Of a DNA stretch of 64,000 nt, positions 19,645 to 29,784 are shown in pieces; the stretch's first letter is position 1, and each line of letters begins with the position of its first letter. The notes beneath the pieces were generated by a model that was not told where the DNA came from, did no database searches, and saw only the letters and a program-made list of their open reading frames with translations. The stretch spans positions 610,316,709 to 610,380,708 of the forward strand of contig NC_081413.1 of assembly GCF_030272615.1 (NCBI RefSeq), read 5' to 3'. The DNA is from Cryptomeria japonica. Lineage: Eukaryota; Streptophyta; Pinopsida; Cupressales; Cupressaceae. A program made the translations under genes and the position numbers.

Positions 19645-22629
19645 GTGAGACATTGTCAATTAGTCCTATTGTCATTTGGTCCTTTATCCTTTAAGGTCTT
19701 TGCTTCATTTCAACTTCCCAAGGTTGTGTCTTTAGCTTTGCATTCCAAAAAGTTTGTCCAAATCTTGAAAAACAACAAAAACATTAAGTTGCATTGTCAT
19801 CCTTTTAGGTTGCATTTTTCAATCCCATTAGTTGCATTTCATAGTGACATGTTTGTTGAAATGAGGTCTCAACCTTCTTACGAAGCCATGTCATCACAAT
19901 TGAGAAATCAATCATGTCAATCCAATCTCTACATGTCTCAGAACTTGGACCAAACTTATCATGATTATGTAAATGTCCAAATACAAAAACTAGAGGAGAA
20001 ACTAGCTCAAGAAAAAGAGATATTGGAACAAAAAGTGAAAAACATTGAGAAGAATAGATCACAAATGTCCAAAATGTTTCAAAAATTTCCAAGTCGAAAT
20101 CCAAATATTGAGCCAATTGATGTAAGATCTCTTATTGAACGATCAGACATACCAACTCTCCTCTCACAAATAGAGATGATGAAACAATTTCAAGAAAATA
20201 GACAACAACATTATGTGCTTCCACAACAAGAACAAGAAGGTGTTTACTATCAATCAGATTTTCAACCATCACAACCAATGGTTCAACCAGTTGTTCAACA
20301 TTTCCAACAGACACAACCAATTGTCCAACATATACAACCAACACAACCAATGGTCCAATTTCAACAATATGTCCAACCAACTATACAATGTCCACAAATA
20401 GTTCAACCAATGGTGGAATATCAACCAGTTCAATCAACATATCAATGTCAACAACCACAACCAAACATTCAAAAACAAAACTTGCAACATGCACCAAGCC
20501 AAATTTTGAACATGTCAAACCAATTTGATCAACATCTAGTTCAAAAGCAAAACATGACATCAGACCAGAACCAAATTCTTGCCAAACAAGTTCAAATTCC
20601 AAATACAACTATGTCAAAACCTCGAAAGAAAGGTGGCTTTATTGCAAGGATCTTAAGGAAATTACCAAGTGAGTTCTTTGAGGAAGATCAAGATAATACA
20701 CTTATGTCTAGCAATGCCTCATCCCCCTGCAAACAAATTGACTCTCCAGTGGCATCTATCCCTACACCTTTAGAAGTTTCACAAGAAACTTCCATATTAT
20801 CCTCATCAAACAATATACCCAAGGATGAAATTATCCAAGGGCTATCCATAATTGATTGCCGAGATAATCCAATTCATGATGCACATCCTTGTCATGTTTT
20901 AGAAATACAAGACCCAATGCAACCATGCACTTTATTGCCATTACCTGTTTTAGAGGACCCCATTCGAAGTCCCTCTTCCTCATGTTCAAGCATTGATTCC
21001 TTGCCAGAATCCATCACAAATGTTCAAAGTGTATTTCCTTCATGCCAAAACATTGATCCCTTGTCAGAATCCCCCATGCATATCCAAAGTCCAACCCCAT
21101 GCCAAGAGGATACTTTAGAGCATGAAGAAACGTGTCTTAAAACAAATCAAGATCAAGATCTTGAAACCTTATCATCCCATCCAATTGTTGACCAAGATCC
21201 CATTTCCCCAGACACTCGCAATGATTCACTTATCCTTGTCAATTCTATCCAAGAACACAATGTTCTTTCAAATCCCATTGACATTCCACTTCCTAAGAAA
21301 GATCAAGATATCCCTTCCATCCTTTTCGATGATCCCATTAAAAGTCAAGAGCAAAGCACCTTTAAAGAGGATTCCAATGATCTTCCTCCTTGTCAAGATC
21401 AAATTATTCCTTTAAATCCTCCACAAGATCCTTTTGTTCCTCCATCTCCTTGTCCTAATCCAACATATCCACTCCAAGATTGCATTTCTTTTGATGATCC
21501 CATTATTTCTCCCATTCAATCGCTTGAAGAGCCTGTCATTGAACCATGTCCACCACACAATTCTAGTCCCCCTCGTGATCCTAGTTCCCCTCATGATCCT
21601 GATCCCCTTCATGATTCTAACGTGTCAGTGCAAGATGTTCATGAACCCCAGACATTAACAATGGGTTCTTCCACTTTGGTGCAATCTGATCCACTTCAAG
21701 ATCTCATTATTTCTCTCATATCATATCCACCTCATAATGGACTCGCATCTTCTTCCCAAAGAAAAGAGTATCCTACAAGTCAAGATATTCATAAAGGCAA
21801 AGGAGTAGATCTACATAAGAAAGAACCCCTCCATATCAAAGAAAATGTTAAGGGTCATGTCTACACAACTCACTCTCAAGACGTTGGTATCCCTCCATCA
21901 AAATCAAAACATACACCTTCCCCATCATACTTTCCATCCATCTTAGGTCCTTATATCCCTTTGTCCTCTATGAAAGGTCAGCTAAGGCACACATCCTTGA
22001 GTAAATTTCATCAAACCAAAAGAAGTCCATTTCATTCATATCCATCCATGCATTCCTTTCCCCCTCCAAGCAATTTGGATGCCAAGCATAAAAGTCATAA
22101 GTCTAAAAATCCACATGTATTCAAGGATCAACATGTCCAATCTAATCAACATGTCAAAGAAAAGCAACATATGATCTATAAAGAAAAATATATATCCAAA
22201 AGGCCACAAAGGCCCACTGAGAAAAATAAAGGAAAGTCAAAATATATATGGGTTCCTAAATCCCTTATGCAAGTAATTCACTCCAAGGAACCACAAAAGC
22301 ATGAAACATCAAAAACAATGTGGATTCCCAAGAAGCTCCTTGAAGCACAAAAAGAACAACCTAGATTGGCATCTGAAATTTCTATTCCTCCACCACCTTC
22401 TTCATCCATTTTGGGCCCTTATGTCCCAAAATCCATAGCCTTTCCTTCCTCAAAATCTCAATATCCAAAATACATCTTTCCTCCATCAGTCCATCACCCC
22501 TCAAGGTGTGTGCCAATGCCAATCTTGCCAACATTTCCGTCCACTGAAGCCCAATTCTTCCAATACCCTATCTATTATCCAATGCATATTTTCCGTCCTT
22601 CCATCCCTCTGGTCCAATCCTTTGCATAA
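19645..22629 (+). CDS. Giant Pro/Ser/Gln-rich protein of a non-autonomous LTR element
   Basis: 994 codons without a stop. The first 68 residues look like leader translation; the Met at 19849 or 19861 (MRSQPSYEAMSSQLRNQS) is the likelier start, giving about 922-926 aa. Residues ~110-150 form a probable coiled coil (QIQKLEEKLAQEKEILEQKV). Then comes a stretch of QPMVQ/QPIVQ repeats (~205-275) and a basic patch KPRKKGGFIARILRKLPSEFF (~330). A very long Pro/Ser/Asp-rich disordered region follows with DPI/DPL motifs (~400-720), and then a basic C-terminal third with two related motifs, YIWVPKSLMQ and TMWIPKKLLE, and two ILGPY(I/V)P motifs. No enzymatic motif or CCHC knuckle is seen. The basic and coiled-coil parts would suit a gag-like RNA-binding or assembly role, but that is inference. 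Confidence 0.75.
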   Translation: MRHCQLVLLSFGPLSFKVFASFQLPKVVSLALHSKKFVQILKNNKNIKLHCHPFRLHFSIPLVAFHSDMFVEMRSQPSYEAMSSQLRNQSCQSNLYMSQNLDQTYHDYVNVQIQKLEEKLAQEKEILEQKVKNIEKNRSQMSKMFQKFPSRNPNIEPIDVRSLIERSDIPTLLSQIEMMKQFQENRQQHYVLPQQEQEGVYYQSDFQPSQPMVQPVVQHFQQTQPIVQHIQPTQPMVQFQQYVQPTIQCPQIVQPMVEYQPVQSTYQCQQPQPNIQKQNLQHAPSQILNMSNQFDQHLVQKQNMTSDQNQILAKQVQIPNTTMSKPRKKGGFIARILRKLPSEFFEEDQDNTLMSSNASSPCKQIDSPVASIPTPLEVSQETSILSSSNNIPKDEIIQGLSIIDCRDNPIHDAHPCHVLEIQDPMQPCTLLPLPVLEDPIRSPSSSCSSIDSLPESITNVQSVFPSCQNIDPLSESPMHIQSPTPCQEDTLEHEETCLKTNQDQDLETLSSHPIVDQDPISPDTRNDSLILVNSIQEHNVLSNPIDIPLPKKDQDIPSILFDDPIKSQEQSTFKEDSNDLPPCQDQIIPLNPPQDPFVPPSPCPNPTYPLQDCISFDDPIISPIQSLEEPVIEPCPPHNSSPPRDPSSPHDPDPLHDSNVSVQDVHEPQTLTMGSSTLVQSDPLQDLIISLISYPPHNGLASSSQRKEYPTSQDIHKGKGVDLHKKEPLHIKENVKGHVYTTHSQDVGIPPSKSKHTPSPSYFPSILGPYIPLSSMKGQLRHTSLSKFHQTKRSPFHSYPSMHSFPPPSNLDAKHKSHKSKNPHVFKDQHVQSNQHVKEKQHMIYKEKYISKRPQRPTEKNKGKSKYIWVPKSLMQVIHSKEPQKHETSKTMWIPKKLLEAQKEQPRLASEISIPPPPSSSILGPYVPKSIAFPSSKSQYPKYIFPPSVHHPSRCVPMPILPTFPSTEAQFFQYPIYYPMHIFRPSIPLVQSFA

Positions 22630-24806
22630 ATCCTTGCCTTAATTTCATCTTATTTTCCATGTCCTTATCCTACCAACGTCTTTGAGCATACTTTCAAAGG
22701 TCATGGTCTATTTTTTTTCAAGGCTACTATCCAAACAAAAAGACGCTTGAGTCCTTCTTCCATCCCCTATCATGTGTCCATCTTCTATTGAAAAAGTCAA
22801 AATCCAAGACAAAAAAAAAAAGAGTGAAAAAAAGAAGAAAAAAGTAAAGCAAAAATAATTCGTCCACTGGTGAAAACCTGGCAAACAAGCGCCTTGGGCA
22901 AGTACCGTGATGAAAACCTGGCAAATAGGCATCATGCATAATCTATGAACTTCTTGCATACCGTACTTGGGGACAGGTTTTATCCTATCATATCCTTTTG
23001 TCCTTCATTGTTCCATTATCCTATCAAACCCTTGTTATTACCCTTCATATCTTATTGTCCCTCATGTCCATTTCCTCTTTCCACCTTTGATCTTGACAAG
23101 GCTAAGGATCTTCATGAGCATCATGCATCTTGTTTGCAGCTTTTAGTCTATCATAGCTTTTGGTATTTATCCATTTGCTTATTACAACCTTTCATCCATA
23201 TTCCCTGTCTTATTGCAACTTTCTGCCACTATCCCTTAGCCAATCCCGACCTTCAGTCCATGTCCCTTATCCATTCTTGGTCTTGCTTATCCTATCCATA
23301 TCTTATCACTATCCATACACTCTTTTTCATTCCTTGATCTTGATCTGACATAAGGACGCAAAATTTAAACATAGTTTCAAAAACCTCTTGACATGTCCCT
23401 CATGCCATGTTCCTGCTTTACATTGTCATATCCAGTCTCTTGTCCCATCACACAATAGCCCTTGAAAATTGCATCTGTATTGTCTCCATAATAAAAGGCC
23501 TTTGTCTTCCCTCTATCCACCATCATTTCAGCAAGCCTATTTATTCACCTGTCATATTCCTTGCCTTGCTAGACACTGGGGGCAAAATCATAAAAATTGA
23601 AAAATGTCCTGAAAAAATCCCTAAAAATCAAATAATGTCCTGAAAAAAATCGAATAATGTCTTGAAAAAATCCAAAAAAATCAAATAATGCCCTGAAAAA
23701 AATCCAAAAAAATCAAATAATGTCCTGAAAAAAATCCAAAAAAATCAAATAATGTCCTAAAAAAATCCCTAAAAAGTCAAATAAAGTCCTTAAAAAACGA
23801 ACAAAAAACAAAAAATTTCAAAACATCAAAATCCAAAAACAATTTCTTTAGCATTTTGCATTTTGTCAATAAAATGATCCCTTTGTGCATAGATAGATCG
23901 TTGAGCATACATCTAATGACAATCAATCAAACATCTATGTAGACAACAAACAGATAACATGTTCCAACATTGTGCTTCAATGAAATCATGCATTAACAGA
24001 TGAACTTTTCAATCAAACCAGACATTCAAACTGATCAAATTTGTCATGTCAATCACGCAACATCAATATCATTTGTCCTTGTCACTAATATCATGGGTCT
24101 TATATAGGGTGTGGTATACTCGAAACCAAACTGTGTCCTGTCTTAGACGGGGTACCGCATTCCCTAGAACCAGACAGCATGATCATTCTTGTTTTCCACT
24201 CTTAACAATGACGATCAGAATGTTTGTTTGACTTGTTTGAATTTGCAAGTATTATCTTTTTATTGATTTATTTTTGGCTTCAACCATGTTCCTATGTTGC
24301 TTGATGATGTCACTACGTGATTTAGAGTGGTCGGGATGGCTCATGGTCCTTTATTATTTTTTGTCTTCTATTTGTGGTGTTTCATAACATTCTGGGGCAA
24401 GTTTTTCTTAGGATTTTTGAACCATTCCTTGTCTGTGAACATGTCTGTCTTACGCAAAGGGATTGCATTATCGCTCTGGCCTTCATTGCCATGTTGCGCC
24501 GCATCCATTTGCCATATCAAATAAAGGTTCTCACCTACTTATGTGCATATGTGAAAGCAAGTTTTCCTTCATCTTTAACTGTCCTCTGTTTAATTTCTTC
24601 TTACTAACATTTCTTCCATCAGTCTTGGCGATCCGTTCGAATCTATCATTTTTTGTCATTCTTATCGATCAATTGGCCTCTTTTTTGGATTTTTCGGGCC
24701 AATTCCTCGAGGGGGCATGCATATGTCATTGTTATTGTCTGGGGCATTTTCATTATTGTTCTTTGAAACAACGCTTAGAATCACATTGTCTCAAAGAGGG
24801 GCAAAA
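22630..24806 (+). other. Post-ORF region of the LTR element
   Basis: About 2.2 kb with no convincing coding sequence. It contains two copies of GAAAACCTGGCAAA (near 22873 and 22912), an A-rich 32-bp tandem repeat (23600-23790), and pyrimidine-rich stretches in which TCAT/CTTGTCC words recur. It ends in the purine-rich CAAAGAGGGGCAAAA (24792-24806) next to the 3' LTR, the likely polypurine tract. Confidence 0.65.
23600..23790. repeat. 32-bp A-rich tandem repeat
   Basis: Units of the type AATGTCCTGAAAAAAATCC, then AAAAAAATCAAAT. Successive AATG starts at 23687, 23719 and 23751 give a 32-bp period. About five or six degenerate units. Confidence 0.85.
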
Positions 24807-26353
24807 TGTAGATGTCTAAAAATGGTCAACGCTTGTGGAGTCATACTTTAACATTTGCGCATTGCCTTATTTTAGGGTTCTTGCATCGCATTAACATTTC
24901 TTCTATGTTGCGCACTTGGTCTTTATCATTTGTGAGCATCGAGTCCTTCTTCTGCATTCCTTATGTTTATCACTTTCGCATTTGGTCTTGTCGATAACAA
25001 TCTTCAGTTATGATTTTGGTCGATCTTATCCTGTCGCATCAATGTGCGTGCTTATTTTTCATATTTTGGACATCATCAATTTGATTTCATTTTGGACATC
25101 GTCAATACTAATCGATGATAGAATTAGGGTTTTTGTCCTCTTGTCAATCTCGTCATTTTGTGATCGATTTGTCATCAATCCTTGTCTTGGTCAATCTTGT
25201 CATTTTGCGATCGATTTGTCATCGATCCTTGTCTTGGTCAATCTTGTCATTTTGCAATCGATTTGTCATCGATCCTTGTTCTCATCAATCTCGTCATTTT
25301 GTGATCGATTCATCATCGATCTTTGTCCTTTTCAATCATGTCAATTTGGATCAATTAGTCATTGTTCCTCGTCAATTGGCGCCTATCAATTTGATTTCCT
25401 TGTCAATCTTGGTCAATTTATCAATCGAATCATTTATCAACATTGGTCCTTTGTCAGTCAGAATCATGATCATAATAGACCCTACATCAATTATCTTTTG
25501 TCAAGACCTAATTGTCGTCCTTGCATTTCTAATTCATCTTCTAGGATTTTATGATTTATTCATTTAATCTTGATTGTCATTTTCTCTCTAGGTTAAATAA
25601 TTTATTTATTTATCCTAAATCTTCTTGTCACAATTAAATATTTATTTAATTGGCTAATTAATTCCCCCTCCTTTTGTGAATTAATTAATGAATGAAAAGT
25701 TATAATTAATTCACCTAAATTTCCACCTCATTTTCTAATTTGCTAAATTCAATTTCCACCTAATCAATTCCTCTCTAGTCTCTCCCTATTTTTGTGCTTC
25801 AGTGGAAGCATGAATTTCTCATGCGTCATACCATTGGCATAGCAAGATGTCATAGGCTTTTAGTCCTCTAACCTTTGCATTGGCAATATGTCATAATTCA
25901 TGACATAGAAGGTGTCATAACCTTCTTCCTTCAACTCAATTGTGTCATTTTTGAAATCAATTGCTTCTAATATCAATTTCATGCTAATCTTGTCTTTTCT
26001 CCAATTTATCTATAAATTGGATGAATTTATTCAATCAAAGGATCCCATCTAATCACATTTTTCAGAGAATCAATCACGCTTCTAGTATCCTTACGCTGTC
26101 ATCTCATCTTGTCAAACTTGCTTTCATACAATGCTTATGCACTTGTAGGTGAGATCCACAAACAAAGCAATTTGATGGAGAATTATGGAGGAGATATTCG
26201 CATTTGTAATGGTTTGCATTTGATTTGAATGTCTTGTTTTCATATCTCTATTGAATGTTTTTTTTTAGGATTGTTATCATTGCAATTTAGTTTTCGTGAT
26301 TGAGCTAGCCTAATTTGCCATTTGCTTTGATGATTTCCAAATTCCTATCTACG
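24807..26353 (+). repeat. 3' LTR
   Basis: 1547 bp beginning TGTAGATGTCT. It is collinear with the 5' LTR except for the inverted block and ends TATCTACG directly before GATAC. Confidence 0.9.
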
Positions 26354-26358
26354 GATAC
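26354..26358. repeat. Right target-site duplication GATAC
   Basis: Matches 16477-16481 on the other side of the LTR element. Confidence 0.85.
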
Positions 26359-26912
26359 TAAAAATTAAATGTTCCCAACTCAAATTAATATTGGTTAGCA
26401 ACAAGGGGTACATTAAGAGTGCTAAGGACGTGATGACCTCTACATTGAGAGCCCTAAATGATGGAGGCGGTAACTTAATGAGAGGAGAACAAGAAGTTCA
26501 AGTGAGAGCATGGAAGTTGTAGAGGACTTGGGAGGAATATGATGATTAGGCACCTCTTGCCTTCATTACTCTAATTAATTTTCTCTAATAAATGCTAAGG
26601 TAGAGACTTTTGGCTTCTTTCCTTAGTGGCAGTTTTGGTTGCATGGGGATGGAGTTTCTCCTCCACTTGTTGTGTTTGTGTTTAAGGTTTCTCCTTTAGT
26701 TTCTTCTAGGTGATTCTTTACTCTTAGAGAAATTGATGTCCTTGAGGGTTTTGACTATAAAGGTTCATTTAGAGTAGAAGTTACTAAGAACTATGATTCA
26801 CTTCTTTTTGAGGGTTTCTAGACTAGGAGGTGTAGGGGTTCCCTCTCTCTTTTTCTCAGTCATTCTTGTTCCTCTTCCCGAGTTTTCCACTCCTCTTCTA
26901 GGATATGATTTA
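26359..26912. other. Intergenic stretch
   Basis: No convincing gene. It is moderately G-rich with pieces that translate for 20-30 codons before stopping. It could be a decayed coding relic, but I recognise nothing. Confidence 0.4.
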
Positions 26913-27319
26913 TTTTGGCTAATTTATGTTTTCTATCTTTCCATGGAGATCTTATAATATGTTCTTATGATGTGTAAGAGAGTTAGAAATATAGGGAGTT
27001 AATTTGGAAGCATAAAAAGCTTAATATAGAAATTTATTATTTGACATAGAATTCTTATTTTGGGATAGGGAATAATGATAAGGTGGACACCAATGTTGAG
27101 GGGGTCAATATTTTTTATGAGAAGTTGTAGGCACATAATTTTTGTTGGAATTATAATTTCAAGTTTAATTATTGGTGAAATAATCTTATAAATTTAATTT
27201 CAATGCAAGTGTGTTGTAATCTCCTTTCATTTGATAATATGTTGCATAATTTTTGAATTGGGGTTAAATTTCATTTTGAAAAATATATTTTCCATATAAA
27301 TCATTATGTTATGGTATAA

Positions 27320-27358
<39 letters not shown>

Positions 27359-27384
27359 TGTATTTATTTAGTTTTAATAATAAA
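26913..27384. repeat. Repeat R1, copy 1 (left of importin-alpha insertion)
   Basis: About 470 bp, collinear with 31983-32430. Shared words include ATGATGTGTAAGAGAGTTA, TTTATTATTTGACATAGAAT and GGGAATAATGATAAGGTGGA. The copy stops at AATAATAAA (27376-27384), where the importin-alpha block begins, and its continuation resumes at 31032. It contains an (AT)n run at 27323-27354 that is absent from copy 2. Confidence 0.9.
27376..27384. repeat. Left 9-bp target-site duplication
   Basis: AATAATAAA, repeated at 31032-31040. In the empty paralogous copy the site occurs once, at about 32420-32429, as TATAATAAA. Confidence 0.8.
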
Positions 27385-27707
27385 GAAAAAACGTTATATC
27401 AACGGACTGAAAGACAAATTTAGAAATCACAATCTCTGGCAGCCGACTGAAATCGACATTTCTGTTATTTAACGCAAAATTCACTCGACTTTTAGTTCCA
27501 TATTTTACCGCCCCATTATGCTAATCTGTTTCAACTACTGTTTCTTTCAAGCCTCTCACATCTGCTAAATTGAGCCCTTTTTAAGAATTTTTTTGGGTTT
27601 TTCGGTTTCAGTTTGGTCACATATTCGTTGAAAACCTTCAGTGCCCAGAAATATCAGCGAATCTTGTTTTTTTGAAGAGTTTTTGGGCGCACAGTTGATA
27701 TTTTACA

Positions 27708-29294
27708 ATGTCTTTGAGACCCAATTCTCGGGCAGAGCTGAGGAAGAAATCTTACAAGGCGGGTGTCGACGCAGATGAAGCTCGGCGAAAGAGAGAAGAC
27801 AATCTCATTGAGATCAGGAAAAGTAAGAAGGAAGATAATCTCCTTAAGAAGAGAAGAGAAGGAATGCAATTGACTCAGGCTTTGCCGCAGTCTGATCTCG
27901 TGAAAAAGTTGGAGAGTCTCCCTGTATTTGTGGCAGGAGTAATGTCAAATGATCCTCATTTGCAATTGGAAGCAACCACTCAATTTAGGAAGATTCTTTC
28001 AATTGAACGGTGTCCCCCTATTGAGGAAGTTGTTAATGCTGGAGTTGTCCCTCGGTTGGTAGAGTTCCTCACAAGAGTTGAATTCCCTCAACTTCAGTTT
28101 GAGGCAGCGTGGTCTTTGACAAACATTGCATCAGGAACCTCAGAACACACACGAGTTGTAATTGATCATGGTGCAGTGCCACACTTTGTGCAGCTTCTTA
28201 ACTCCCCAAGTGATGATGTTCGAGAGCAGGCTGTTTGGGCATTGGGAAATATAGCTGGTGATAATTTCAAGTTTAGAGATCTAGTTCTCGGTCATGGTGC
28301 TCTTATGCCACTCCTGGCCCAACTGAATGAGAAAACCAATCTATCGATGCTGAGAAATGCCACTTGGACACTATCCAATTTTTGTCGTGGCCTGCCACAG
28401 GCACCTTTTGAACAGACCAAGCCAGCACTTCCAGCTCTTGAACGCCTTATTCATTCCGATGATGAGGAAGTCTTGACGGATGCATGTTGGGCTCTTTCAT
28501 ACCTCTCAGATGGAACAAATGACACAATACAAGCTGTGATAGAGGCTGGTGTTTGTCGTAGACTTGTCGAGCTTCTGCTGCACACCAATCCTATGGTTCT
28601 CATTCCGGCTCTTCGCACAGTGGGCAACATTGTTACTGGAGATGATGTACAGACACAGTTCATGATTGAAAATCATGTGCTTGCATGCCTTTTACATCTC
28701 CTGACAAACCATCAAAAGAAAAGTATCAGGAAGGAAGCATGTTGGACAGTTTCAAACATCACAGCAGGCAATAAAGAACAAATACAAGCTGTCATTGATG
28801 CAAACATTATTCCTCCTCTTGTGAATTTGCTCCAAACTGCTGAATTTGACATCATGAAAGAGGCGGCATGGGCAATCTCCAATGCCACTTCGGGCGGTTC
28901 ACACGAACAAATCAAGTATTTGGTGAGTCAGGGATGTATTAAGCCATTATGTGACCTGTTAGACTGCAAAGACCCAAAAATTGTATCAGTTTGTCTTGAG
29001 GGGCTTGAGAACATCCTGAAAGTAGGAGAGGCAGAAAAGGATCTAGGAAACACTAGTATAAATAGTTTTGCTCAGCTCATTGATGATGCTGAAGGACTCG
29101 AAAAGATTGAAAACTTGCAGAATCATGATAATGAGGACATCTATGAGAAAGCTGTGAAGATCCTTGAAACCTATTGGCAAGAAGATGATGAGGATGAGCA
29201 AAACATAGCTCCTCCTGGTACTGATGGCCAGCCGGCCTTTAGTTTTGGTACAAATAGAGCACAAGTTCCTCCAGGTGGTTTTGCTTTTGGTTGA
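27708..29294 (+). CDS. Importin subunit alpha (intronless copy)
   Basis: A 528-aa karyopherin alpha, full length for the family. It is the adaptor that binds classical nuclear localisation signals in the cytoplasm and links them to importin beta. Residues 1-60 form the basic IBB domain ([24 protein letters not shown]). Residues ~65-500 are ARM repeats. The major NLS groove shows the Trp/Asn ladder at W135/N139, W177/N181 and W220/N224, spaced as in known family members. Later repeats carry [28 protein letters not shown] and [10 protein letters not shown], the minor groove. The C-terminus is acidic (YWQEDDEDE), as expected for the export-factor region, and ends in a Gly/Phe-rich tail. Plant importin-alpha genes normally have many introns. 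This copy has none, lies in a TSD-flanked block, and is followed by an A-rich tract, so it is most likely a retrogene with an intact frame. Expression is unknown. Confidence 0.95.
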   Translation: MSLRPNSRAELRKKSYKAGVDADEARRKREDNLIEIRKSKKEDNLLKKRREGMQLTQALPQSDLVKKLESLPVFVAGVMSNDPHLQLEATTQFRKILSIERCPPIEEVVNAGVVPRLVEFLTRVEFPQLQFEAAWSLTNIASGTSEHTRVVIDHGAVPHFVQLLNSPSDDVREQAVWALGNIAGDNFKFRDLVLGHGALMPLLAQLNEKTNLSMLRNATWTLSNFCRGLPQAPFEQTKPALPALERLIHSDDEEVLTDACWALSYLSDGTNDTIQAVIEAGVCRRLVELLLHTNPMVLIPALRTVGNIVTGDDVQTQFMIENHVLACLLHLLTNHQKKSIRKEACWTVSNITAGNKEQIQAVIDANIIPPLVNLLQTAEFDIMKEAAWAISNATSGGSHEQIKYLVSQGCIKPLCDLLDCKDPKIVSVCLEGLENILKVGEAEKDLGNTSINSFAQLIDDAEGLEKIENLQNHDNEDIYEKAVKILETYWQEDDEDEQNIAPPGTDGQPAFSFGTNRAQVPPGGFAFG

Positions 29295-29749
29295 GGAGGT
29301 GGATTTCTTTTTGCTGGATCATACAATGGGTGTTCAAAGTTTTGAACAATGATTTTGCCATTTCAAAGAAATGGGCTCAATATATAGGTGTTCATTATTT
29401 TTTAGGATATATAGAAGAGTTTCAAAATTTACTTACGGGCTCCCTCTGTCTTATGTTAAAATGAATGTAATCATAAGCGAGACCATATGACCGGCTTTCA
29501 AAGCTGCTCAATATAGGTGGTTCTGTTTTTTTAGATATATTGAAGTTTATCTCAATAGTTGGAGTTTTTGTCAGTCATTTCTACAATTCAAAGTGGACTA
29601 TTAGAAAACCTCAATTTTTATGAATTTAATGGGTAAATTGTATTCAATTTGGCAGTATGGTTTCAAAATTTTACTTACTGGCTGTCTTTGTCTTATGTTA
29701 AAATTGAATGTAATCATAAGTGAGATCATGTGACTGACTTTCGAAATTT
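29295..29749 (+). other. 3' UTR of importin-alpha copy with internal duplication
   Basis: Two related segments: GCTCAATATA near 29370 and 29503, and CAAAATTT(T)ACTTAC near 29421 and 29664, followed each time by CTTATGTTAAAAT(T)GAATGTAATCATAAG. The second unit has about 110 bp of extra sequence. Confidence 0.75.
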
Positions 29750-29784
29750 AAAAAAAAAATAATAATTAAAAAAAAAAGAAAAAA
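29750..29784 (+). other. A-rich junction between importin-alpha and LINE sequence
   Basis: A runs interrupted by TAATAATT and G. It lies where an mRNA poly(A) tail would be expected. Confidence 0.7.

Larger units (their letters stand above)
16482..26353 (+). mobile_element. 9.9-kb non-autonomous LTR retrotransposon with one giant ORF
   Basis: Two direct repeats of about 1.55 kb (16482-18050 and 24807-26353) flank a 6.76-kb internal region. Integration is supported by the GATAC duplication, a candidate primer-binding site five bases inside the 5' LTR, and a purine-rich tract abutting the 3' LTR. Internally there is only one long ORF (19645-22629). No gag zinc knuckle, protease, integrase, reverse transcriptase or RNase H motif is visible. 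The rest is a long leader and a 2.2-kb post-ORF region with simple tandem repeats. It must therefore be mobilised by another element. The LTRs differ at several sites per 100 bp, so the insertion is old, yet the ORF remains open. Confidence 0.9.

Noticed and set aside
19805-21658. Other-frame ORFs over the giant LTR-element ORF
   Set aside because: They are shorter, with biased composition explained by the main frame's CAA/CCA-rich codons.
26354-26912. Decayed LINE ORF1 between the LTR element and repeat R1
   Set aside because: No diagnostic motif was found in any frame, so no call was made.
28451-29264. Minus-strand ORFs inside importin-alpha
   Set aside because: They are shadows of the conserved plus-strand coding sequence.
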